Of a stretch of DNA of 12,126 nucleotides, positions 5,977 through 12,126 are shown in pieces. The position numbers were made by a program, and so were the translations under genes. The stretch comes from Sulfurimonas sp. (GTDB taxonomy: Bacteria; Campylobacterota; Campylobacteria; Campylobacterales; Sulfurimonadaceae). The notes beneath the pieces are model-generated. The model saw nothing but the letters and a program-made list of their open reading frames with translations, was not told where the DNA came from and did no database searches. Within the stretch, counting starts at the first letter, position 1. Every line of letters starts with the position of its first letter. The stretch spans positions 1 through 12,126 of the forward strand of contig JAGGWE010000048.1 in assembly GCA_021157665.1 (NCBI GenBank), given 5' to 3'.

Positions 5977-7215
5977 ATGAAAAAAGAAGTTAAAAAAGTA
6001 GTTCTTGCCTATTCAGGTGGACTTGACACAAGTATTATTTTAAAATGGCTACAAGATGAGTATAACGCTGAAGTTATAACTTTCACAGCAGACTTAGGTC
6101 AAGGTGAAGAGGTTGAACCAGCTCGTCAAAAAGCATTAGAAAACGGTATTAAACCAGAAAATATTTTTATTCTTGATGTTCAGGAAGAGTTTGTAAAAGA
6201 TTATGTTTTCCCTATGTTTAGAGCCAATGCAATTTATGAGGGTGAATATCTTTTAGGTACATCTATTGCTCGTCCACTTATTGCAAAAAAGCAGATTGAA
6301 ATAGCAAAAAAAATGGGTGCTGATGCAGTATCTCATGGTGCAACTGGAAAAGGAAATGATCAAGTTAGATTTGAGCTTGGTTACTTAGGTCTTAACCCAG
6401 ATATTACAGTAATCGCTCCATGGAGAGAATGGGACTTAAACTCAAGAGAAAAACTTTTAGCTTATGCTAAAGAACATGGAATTAACATCGACCAAAAACA
6501 TGTTGACAAAGATGGAAATCCAACTGTAAGTCCTTACTCAATGGATGCTAACCTTCTTCATATCTCTTACGAAGGTCTTCACCTAGAAAACCCGATGAAT
6601 GAACCAGAAGAGTCTATGTGGCTATGGTCAAATTCTCCAGAAAATGCTCCTGATGAGAAAGAGTACATCACAATCGGGTATAAAAATGGTGACCCAATTT
6701 CATTAAATGGTCAAGAACTTTCACCTGCAACAATACTTAGAACTTTAAATGAATACGGAAATAAACACGGTATTGGTAGAATTGACATCGTTGAAAATCG
6801 TTTTGTAGGGATGAAAGCTCGTGGATGTTATGAAACTCCAGGTGGAACTATCATGCTAAAAGCTCACAGAGCGATAGAGTCTATCTGTCTTGATAGAGAA
6901 GAAGCACACATGAAAGATGGAATGATTGCAAAATATGCTGAGCTTATCTATAACGGTTTTTGGTTCTCTCCAGAGCGTGAGATGATGCAAGCAGCGATTG
7001 ACACTACTCAAAAATTCGTTCAAGGAACTGTAAAACTAAAACTTTATAAAGGAAATGTAGAAGTAGTAGGAAGAGAATCGGATATGTCTTTATACTCTGA
7101 AGAACACTCAACATTTGAAGAAGATGAAGTGTACAATCAAAAAGATGCAGAAGGTTTTATTAGACTTAATGCACTTAGAAGAATTATTGCTGGTAAAAAA
7201 AGACAAGGTTTATAA
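5977..7215 (+). CDS. argG: Argininosuccinate synthase
   Basis: This enzyme joins citrulline and aspartate at the expense of ATP to give argininosuccinate, the second-to-last step of arginine synthesis, in the cytoplasm. The protein has 412 residues, close to the usual 400-410. The ATP-pyrophosphatase loop AYSGGLDTS is at 11-19. The substrate-binding signature SHGATGKGNDQVRFE is at about 119-133, with APWREWDL at 147-154 just after it. The C-terminal part, with the conserved GIGRIDIVENRFVGMKARGCYETPGG run at about 265-290, is intact. The ATG is preceded by an AGGG-containing leader. The gene opens a long plus-strand series: the next gene begins 2 bases after its stop. No other arginine genes are in the window. 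Confidence 0.97.
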   Translation: MKKEVKKVVLAYSGGLDTSIILKWLQDEYNAEVITFTADLGQGEEVEPARQKALENGIKPENIFILDVQEEFVKDYVFPMFRANAIYEGEYLLGTSIARPLIAKKQIEIAKKMGADAVSHGATGKGNDQVRFELGYLGLNPDITVIAPWREWDLNSREKLLAYAKEHGINIDQKHVDKDGNPTVSPYSMDANLLHISYEGLHLENPMNEPEESMWLWSNSPENAPDEKEYITIGYKNGDPISLNGQELSPATILRTLNEYGNKHGIGRIDIVENRFVGMKARGCYETPGGTIMLKAHRAIESICLDREEAHMKDGMIAKYAELIYNGFWFSPEREMMQAAIDTTQKFVQGTVKLKLYKGNVEVVGRESDMSLYSEEHSTFEEDEVYNQKDAEGFIRLNALRRIIAGKKRQGL

Positions 7216-7217
7216 GA

Positions 7218-7949
7218 ATGATTAAAATTGATATGAATTCTCCAGAATTTCAAGAGAGAATGGAAAAAACAATCAAATTTACAGACAAAGTTTGTGAATC
7301 TCGTAGTTGGGTATATAACCCACAAGAGGAAGTTAATGAAGGTGTACAAATGGGGCTTGCTCGTAACAAGATGATGTACAACAAACTATTTTGCCCATGT
7401 TTTATGGTTGAAGAGCTTGATGGAAAACCTCAAAGTGTTGATAACAGAACTTGTCCTTGTAAACCAGCAATAGAAAAAGAGATTCCAGAGACTGGTACTT
7501 GTCATTGTGGAATTTTCTGTACTCCCGAATTTGCAGCAGCTAAGAAAATTGAACTTGGTATGGAAGAGATAGTTCATACTCATTCTCGTGGTCTTACTAA
7601 AGATGAGTGTACTCAACTTGTAAATCAAGCTGAATTAGATGGTGAGGAGCTTCATGCACTACTAGAAGCTAGAGAACTTGGTATGGTCAATTTTACACTT
7701 GTTGATGTTCGTGAGCATATGGAGTGGCAGATGGGTCATATCAAAGGTGCAGATAAATTAGTTCCAACAAGTAGCTTCTACCAAGCGATAGAAGAAGCGA
7801 AACTTAACAAAGATGAAAATATCATACTTTACTGTCATGTGGGTAGTCGTTCAGCTCATGTTGCAAGGATTCTTCCAAGTATGGGATATGCTAAAATAGG
7901 AAACTTAACTCATGGTATTGTTTCTTATAGTGGCGAAATTAAAAGATAA
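7218..7949 (+). CDS. Ferredoxin:thioredoxin-reductase beta-like/rhodanese fusion protein
   Basis: This 243-residue protein joins two domains. The N-terminal part (about 10-110) resembles the catalytic beta subunit of ferredoxin:thioredoxin reductase. Cysteines form the pattern C59-P-C61, C79-P-C81, C95-H-C97, as in the family's CPC...CPC...CHC signature. By family analogy C59, C79, C81 and C95 would hold a [4Fe-4S] cluster, and C61 with C97 would form the redox-active disulfide. The spacings here are 17 and 13 residues against 16 and 8 in the plant/cyanobacterial form. The C-terminal part (about 145-243) is a rhodanese domain with LVDVRE at 161-166 and an active-site loop beginning C206-H-V-G-S-R-S. 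No ferredoxin, thioredoxin or variable FTR subunit is nearby. It begins 2 bases after argG, so it is almost certainly co-transcribed. A role in thiol/persulfide redox chemistry is inference. Confidence 0.88.
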   Translation: MIKIDMNSPEFQERMEKTIKFTDKVCESRSWVYNPQEEVNEGVQMGLARNKMMYNKLFCPCFMVEELDGKPQSVDNRTCPCKPAIEKEIPETGTCHCGIFCTPEFAAAKKIELGMEEIVHTHSRGLTKDECTQLVNQAELDGEELHALLEARELGMVNFTLVDVREHMEWQMGHIKGADKLVPTSSFYQAIEEAKLNKDENIILYCHVGSRSAHVARILPSMGYAKIGNLTHGIVSYSGEIKR

Positions 7950-7973
7950 TTAAATAAATTTTAGGAAAAACAG

Positions 7974-8420
7974 ATGAAAGTATTACTAATAAAAGATGTA
8001 AAAAGTTTAGGTAAAAAAGGTGAAGTTAAAGAGGTGAAGGATGGTTATGGAAAAAACTTTCTTATAGGTAAAGGCTTTGCAAGACATGCAACAGCAGAGA
8101 TTTTAGAGCAACATGCTCAAGAAGAAATAATTGTGGCAGAGAACCTTGAAAAAGAGGTTAATGTGCTTAAAAAGATAGCTGCACAACTTGATAAAGCTGA
8201 AATAATTATCACTAAAAAACTTGGACAAAATGGACACCTTTTTGGTTCTGTTACAAAAGATGAAGTTGCAGTAGCACTAAAAGAGCAACACGGTATTGAG
8301 ATTGATAAAAAACATATCAACGAAAAATCTGCTATTAAAACTATTGGTGAGCATGATTTAGACTTTAAACTTGGTCACGGTTTACATGCTGTATTACATG
8401 TGGATGTTCAAGGCGAATAA
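7974..8420 (+). CDS. rplI: 50S ribosomal protein bL9
   Basis: This 148-residue protein has the length and pattern of bL9, which binds 23S rRNA near the base of the L1 stalk and projects from the large subunit. The N-terminal RNA-binding domain shows MKVLLIKDVKSLGKKGEV and then KDGYGKNFLIGKGFA (about 1-36), the family signature. A long connecting helix follows (about 40-75), then the C-terminal domain with LGQNGHLFGSVT (about 83-94). An AGGA ribosome site lies just before the ATG. The TAA stop shares its last A with the hslV ATG (TAATG). Unlike many bacteria it is not next to rpsF and rpsR; the rplI-hslV-hslU-era order matches H. pylori. Confidence 0.97.
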   Translation: MKVLLIKDVKSLGKKGEVKEVKDGYGKNFLIGKGFARHATAEILEQHAQEEIIVAENLEKEVNVLKKIAAQLDKAEIIITKKLGQNGHLFGSVTKDEVAVALKEQHGIEIDKKHINEKSAIKTIGEHDLDFKLGHGLHAVLHVDVQGE

Positions 8421-8962
8421 TGTTTGATGCTACTACGATACTTGCTTACAAGGGCAAAAATAAAGCTGTAATTGGTGGAGATGGACAGGTTACTTTTGGA
8501 GATTCTGTTTTAAAAGCTAATGCAACTAAAATCCGTACTCTCGGACATGGTAAAATCCTTGCCGGATTCGCGGGAAGCACAGCCGATGCTTTTAATCTTT
8601 TTGATATGTTTGAAGAGTTTTTAGAAAATAAAAAAGGTGATTTATTAAAATCAGTTATTGAATTTTCTAAAGCTTGGAGGAAAGATAAAGTTCTTCGTAG
8701 ATTAGAAGCTATGATGATTGTTTTAAATAACGACCATATTTTTATACTTACTGGAAACGGTGATGTTGTTGAGCCTGAAGATGGAGAGATTGCTTCTATT
8801 GGAAGTGGTGGAAATTATGCTATCTCAGCAGCAAGAGCTTTAAAAAAACATGCTTCGCTTAATGAAGAGGAACTTATAAAAGAAAGCTTATCGATAGCAG
8901 CAGACTTATGTATTTACACAAACCATAACATCAAAACTCTTATCTTAGAGGATAACAAATAA
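8420..8962 (+). CDS. hslV: ATP-dependent protease proteolytic subunit HslV
   Basis: HslV is the threonine-peptidase component of the HslVU (ClpQY) protease; double hexamers degrade proteins unfolded and fed in by HslU. The 180-residue length is typical. The N-terminus is MFDA-TTILAY, so a four-residue propeptide is expected to be removed to expose the catalytic T5, unlike E. coli, where only Met precedes the Thr. Other family residues are visible: GGDGQVTFG (19-27, with D21), K37 of NATKIR, GFAGSTADAF (49-58) and the IGSGGNYA loop (127-134). The ATG overlaps the rplI stop, and its own stop overlaps the hslU start as TAATG, so the two protease subunits are translationally coupled. Confidence 0.97.
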   Translation: MFDATTILAYKGKNKAVIGGDGQVTFGDSVLKANATKIRTLGHGKILAGFAGSTADAFNLFDMFEEFLENKKGDLLKSVIEFSKAWRKDKVLRRLEAMMIVLNNDHIFILTGNGDVVEPEDGEIASIGSGGNYAISAARALKKHASLNEEELIKESLSIAADLCIYTNHNIKTLILEDNK

Positions 8963-10290
8963 TGAATTTAACACCTAAAGAGATAGTTGCTTATCTCGAC
9001 AACTATGTTATCGCACAAAATGATGCTAAAAAAACCATAGCTCTTGCTCTTCGTACAAGATATAGAAGAATGCAATTAGATAAAGAGCTTCAAGATGAAA
9101 TAATGCCAAAAAACATCTTAATGATTGGTTCTACCGGTGTTGGTAAAACAGAAATTTCTCGTCGTTTAGCGAAGATGATGAAAGTTCCTTTTATAAAAGT
9201 AGAGGCTTCAAAATATACAGAAGTTGGTTTTGTTGGTAGAGATGTTGAATCTATGATTCGAGATTTAGTTGTAAACTCTATATCTATAGTAAAAACAGAA
9301 CAAGAAGAAAATAACAAAGAAAAAATAGAAAACTATGTTTTAAATAAAATAGTAGAAAAACTTTTACCACCACTTCCAGAATCTACAAGTGAGAGTAAAA
9401 AAGATGATTATCAAAGACTTCTTGAAGCTATGGAAACAAGAGTTATCTCTGGTGAAATGGATAATAAAATCATAGAATTAGAGATTGATAAAATAAATAT
9501 TGAATTTAATGACACAAATCTACCACCAGAGATGGCAAAAGTTCAAGAAAGTTTTTCTCAAATTTTTTCTTCAATAAACAAAGAAGATAAAAAGAAAGAA
9601 GTAACAGTAAAAGATGCAAAATCTATGTTAAAACTTGAAGCTAGTAATAAACTACTAGATATGACAAATATAAATGCTGAAGCATTGAGACGAGCAGAAA
9701 ATGGTGGAATTATATTTCTTGATGAGATAGATAAAATCGCATTGAGTGAAAAATCTCAAGGAAGAAATGACCCAAGTAAAGAGGGAGTTCAAAGAGATTT
9801 ACTCCCTATTGTTGAGGGAAGTAGTGTTACTACAAAATATGGAGTAATCAATACTGACCATATACTTTTCATCGCTGCTGGTGCATTTCATGTAAGTAAA
9901 CCTAGTGATTTAATTCCTGAACTTCAAGGTAGATTTCCACTTCGTGTTGAGTTAGAATCTTTAACAGAAGAAACTTTATATAAAATTCTTACTCAAACAC
10001 AAAACTCTTTATTGAAGCAATATGAAGCACTTCTTGGTGTTGAGGGAATGAACTTAATATTTGAAGATGAAGCTGTTAAAGCGATAGCAAAATTAGCACA
10101 CAAAGCTAATGAAACAACTGAAGATATTGGGGCAAGAAGACTACATACTGTTTTAGAGAAAGTTCTAGAAGAGATAAGTTTTGATGCTGATGAACACAGT
10201 GGGGAAGATTATAAAATTACTGCTGAGTATGTACATGAAAAACTAGATATGGTTGTTGAAGATGATGATTTATCTCGCTATATTTTATAA
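8962..10290 (+). CDS. hslU: ATP-dependent protease ATPase subunit HslU
   Basis: HslU is the AAA+ unfoldase that caps HslV. The protein has 442 residues, the standard length. It starts with the TPKEIVAYLD segment, then Walker A GSTGVGKT (56-63). The pore loop reads GFVG (89-92) where GYVG is usual in E. coli. The intermediate (I) domain, rich in charge, spans about 110-235. Walker B is IIFLDEID (250-257), the arginine finger is in GRFP (R324) and sensor 2 in GARRL (R393). The C-terminus DLSRYIL is the tail that docks into HslV and activates it. The start overlaps hslV by one base. era follows after 20 bases. Everything needed for activity appears intact. Confidence 0.97.
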   Translation: MNLTPKEIVAYLDNYVIAQNDAKKTIALALRTRYRRMQLDKELQDEIMPKNILMIGSTGVGKTEISRRLAKMMKVPFIKVEASKYTEVGFVGRDVESMIRDLVVNSISIVKTEQEENNKEKIENYVLNKIVEKLLPPLPESTSESKKDDYQRLLEAMETRVISGEMDNKIIELEIDKINIEFNDTNLPPEMAKVQESFSQIFSSINKEDKKKEVTVKDAKSMLKLEASNKLLDMTNINAEALRRAENGGIIFLDEIDKIALSEKSQGRNDPSKEGVQRDLLPIVEGSSVTTKYGVINTDHILFIAAGAFHVSKPSDLIPELQGRFPLRVELESLTEETLYKILTQTQNSLLKQYEALLGVEGMNLIFEDEAVKAIAKLAHKANETTEDIGARRLHTVLEKVLEEISFDADEHSGEDYKITAEYVHEKLDMVVEDDDLSRYIL

Positions 10291-10310
10291 AAAAAACTAA
10301 AGGTAACACT

Positions 10311-11195
10311 ATGACTAAAGCTGGTTTTGTTTCTCTTATCGGTCGTCCAAACGCAGGAAAAAGCACATTAATGAATTCACTTCTTGGTGAAAAAATTGCT
10401 ATGGTATCTCAAAAAGCAAATGCAACAAGACGCCGTTCAAACGCTATCGTAATGCACGAAAATACTCAAATTATTTTTGTTGATACGCCAGGGCTTCATG
10501 AAAGAGAAAAAATACTTAATCAATATATGCTAGATGAAGCACTAAAAGCGATGGGAGATTGTGATTTAATTGTTTATCTTGCACCAGTTACAGACTCAGT
10601 TGAACATTATGAAAAATTTTTAAAACTAAATAATGACAAAGTTAAACATATTATAGTTATTAGTAAAATTGACCAAGTCAAACAAGATAAATTGTTTAAA
10701 AGAATTGCTTCTTATAATCAATATGCGAAACATTTTGAAGCACTAATTCCTATGGCTATCCCAAAAAAAGTTGGACATGAAGATTTACTAAAAGTTATAA
10801 GTAAAAACCTTCCTGAATCTCCTTTTCTTTTTGATCCAGATGATTTAACCAGTGAACTTGTTCGTGATATTTACGCTGGATTTATCCGTGAAGGTATTTT
10901 TGAGAATGTAAGCGATGAAATACCATACGAAGCAGATGTTATTATTGATTCAATTGAAGAGGATAAAAACTTAGACAAAATTTATGCAACTATCATTATA
11001 GAAAAAGAATCTCAAAAAGGGATTATAATTGGTAAAGGTGGCGAATCAATAAAAAGAATAGGTACCTACGCTAGAATGAAGATAGAAACTCTAAGTGGAA
11101 AAAAAGCATTTTTAGAACTTCAAGTTACAGTTAAGAAAGGTTGGACTAAAGATAAAAACTTTTTAAAAGAGATAGGATATGGAGATGTCAAGTAA
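10311..11195 (+). CDS. era: Ribosome assembly GTPase Era
   Basis: Era is an essential GTPase that binds the 3' end of 16S rRNA through its KH domain and helps small-subunit maturation. The 294-residue protein shows G1 GRPNAGKS (11-18), the G2 region around T39 (ATRRRSNAI), G3 DTPG (58-61) and G4 SKID (118-121, where NKxD is canonical). At the G5 position, MAIP (148-151) replaces the usual SA-type motif. The linker has YAGFIREGIFENVSDEIPY (188-206), and the KH domain contains GIIIGKGGESIKRIG (237-251). AAAGG eight bases before the ATG serves as ribosome site. The stop overlaps the next gene by 11 bases. The gene is complete; the altered G4/G5 motifs may be a lineage trait. Confidence 0.96.
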   Translation: MTKAGFVSLIGRPNAGKSTLMNSLLGEKIAMVSQKANATRRRSNAIVMHENTQIIFVDTPGLHEREKILNQYMLDEALKAMGDCDLIVYLAPVTDSVEHYEKFLKLNNDKVKHIIVISKIDQVKQDKLFKRIASYNQYAKHFEALIPMAIPKKVGHEDLLKVISKNLPESPFLFDPDDLTSELVRDIYAGFIREGIFENVSDEIPYEADVIIDSIEEDKNLDKIYATIIIEKESQKGIIIGKGGESIKRIGTYARMKIETLSGKKAFLELQVTVKKGWTKDKNFLKEIGYGDVK

Positions 11196-12126
11196 AATAT
11201 TTATTATTTTACTTCTAAACATCTCAATTTATGCTAATCCAATATTAACAAACTATAGAGTTAACGGTGTAGACAACTTAGAAAAACAAATGGATTTAGA
11301 ACTAACAAATACTAAATACTGGAATGGTTATCTTAAAAACATTGATACTACATTTGGATATACTGAATCTTACTCAACAATATTAACTTGTGATAAAAAA
11401 AAATCAACACTTACACTTTATAAACAAAATGAAAATAAAAAGTTTACAATTTTAAAAAATTACAATGCTTTTACTGGACAAATACAAGGAGATAAAAAAA
11501 AAGAGGGAGATTTAAAAACACCTCTTGGTATATATGAGTTAACTAAAAAAATATCAAAACTTGATTCTTTTTATGGACCCCTGGCCTTTGTCACATCTTA
11601 CCCAAATATCTATGATAAATTTAGAGGAAAAAATGGTTCTGGCATATGGATACATGGTCTTCCAACAGAACAAAAAAGAGATGAATTCACAAAAGGCTGT
11701 ATAGCTATAAATAATTCAAATCTAGAAACCCTTGATAAATATATAAATATAAACTCAACTATGCTTATTATTAATTCATCAAAAACTATTCAAAAAGTTC
11801 CAAAAACTACTTTTTCTAAATTATTAGCTGGATTATATGAATGGAGATATAACTGGCTATATAATAATACAAAAAAATATTTATCATTTTACTCTACTGA
11901 TTTTATTCGAGATGATGGTATGAAATATTCAAAATTTATACAATATAAAACAAGAATTTTTCAAAAAGGTGAAAAGAAAAAAATTATTTTCAATAATATA
12001 AATATAATTCCATATCCAAATAATTCAAATATTTTTCAAATTACATTTAAAGAATTTTATACATCAAATAATTTTAAATTTGAAGGTAATAAAATCTTAA
12101 TGGTAAAAATTGATAAAAATAATAAT
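11185..12126 (+). CDS. csd6: Csd6-like LD-carboxypeptidase (YkuD fold), 3' end cut by the window
   Basis: 314 codons are visible from the ATG at 11185, without a stop. The protein starts with a signal peptide (about 1-17, ending IYANP), so it should act in the periplasm. A YkuD-type catalytic domain follows (about 65-200), with TPLGIYEL (112-119), IWIHGLP (154-160, H157) and KGCIAINN (170-177, C172), the His...Gly-Cys signature. The remaining part (from about 205) fits the NTF2-like C-terminal domain of Csd6. In H. pylori, Csd6 (HP0518), next to era, trims peptidoglycan tetrapeptides to tripeptides and is needed for helical cell shape; it has also been linked to flagellin modification. Csd6 is about 330 residues, so little is missing. 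AGGA lies eight bases before the ATG. The 11-base overlap with era suggests coupled translation. The 3' part is especially AT-rich. Confidence 0.87.
   Translation, partial: MSSKIFIILLLNISIYANPILTNYRVNGVDNLEKQMDLELTNTKYWNGYLKNIDTTFGYTESYSTILTCDKKKSTLTLYKQNENKKFTILKNYNAFTGQIQGDKKKEGDLKTPLGIYELTKKISKLDSFYGPLAFVTSYPNIYDKFRGKNGSGIWIHGLPTEQKRDEFTKGCIAINNSNLETLDKYININSTMLIINSSKTIQKVPKTTFSKLLAGLYEWRYNWLYNNTKKYLSFYSTDFIRDDGMKYSKFIQYKTRIFQKGEKKKIIFNNINIIPYPNNSNIFQITFKEFYTSNNFKFEGNKILMVKIDKNNN

Noticed and set aside
7392..7520. Cysteine pairs in the FTR-like protein read as a zinc finger or heme site
   Set aside because: The ordered CPC, CPC, CHC pattern with a surrounding FTR-like sequence fits the [4Fe-4S] reductase better, and no CXXCH is present.
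7137..7628. Minus-strand frames opposite argG and the FTR/rhodanese gene
   Set aside because: Their composition is what antisense of AT-rich coding DNA gives; no motifs and no initiation signals.
11400..12126. A-rich, low-complexity runs near the right edge as a sign of foreign DNA or decay
   Set aside because: The frame stays open and carries a complete YkuD signature and a Csd6-like layout. The bias is an exaggeration of the genome-wide AT content.
1..12126. CRISPR arrays, transfer RNAs, insertion sequences, prophage or toxin-antitoxin genes
   Set aside because: Looked for on both strands; no regularly spaced repeats, tRNA-like folds, transposase frames or terminal inverted repeats were seen.

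Overview
The window is AT-rich bacterial DNA, densely packed, with many stop/start overlaps. It most likely comes from the Campylobacterota (Epsilonproteobacteria), and a Sulfurimonas-like free-living member fits best. The strongest argument is the gene order rplI-hslV-hslU-era followed by a Csd6-type LD-carboxypeptidase, which is also the order in Helicobacter pylori. The HELNTP-type histidine kinase and the low GC content fit as well. The genus is inference from gene content.

Left part (1-2305, + strand): the end or whole of a small unrecognised gene, then a compact cassette of an OmpR-family response regulator, a membrane histidine kinase and a tiny exported protein with one heme-c motif (CLECH). 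The three genes overlap one another. A hyphenated inverted repeat is centred exactly on the regulator's start codon.

Middle part (2302-5334, - strand): four genes read right to left, each overlapping the next: an MFS exporter, a three-helix membrane protein of 81 residues, a soluble 90-residue protein of unknown function with a TTG start, and a MATE-family efflux protein. The MATE and cytochrome genes converge and overlap by four bases with no visible terminator. From 5335 to 5463 lies a divergent control region. It holds a direct repeat in front of the MFS gene and a near-consensus sigma-28 (FliA) promoter in front of a stand-alone flaG gene, which ends in a clear intrinsic terminator.

Right part (5977-12126, + strand): argG, a ferredoxin:thioredoxin-reductase-like/rhodanese fusion gene, rplI, hslV, hslU, era and a nearly complete csd6-like gene cut by the window edge. 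Spacing runs from 24 bases down to overlaps of 1-11 bases, so this looks like one housekeeping operon covering arginine synthesis, redox/sulfur chemistry, ribosome protein and assembly factor, a two-component protease and peptidoglycan trimming.

No RNA genes, insertion sequences, CRISPR arrays, prophage genes or obvious defence systems are visible. The least conventional items are the FTR-beta/rhodanese fusion, the heme-c protein attached to the two-component system (it lacks the usual axial-Met motif), the dyad over the regulator's start codon, and the two-transporter operon with two orphan small proteins. No stretch longer than 300 bases lacks a gene.
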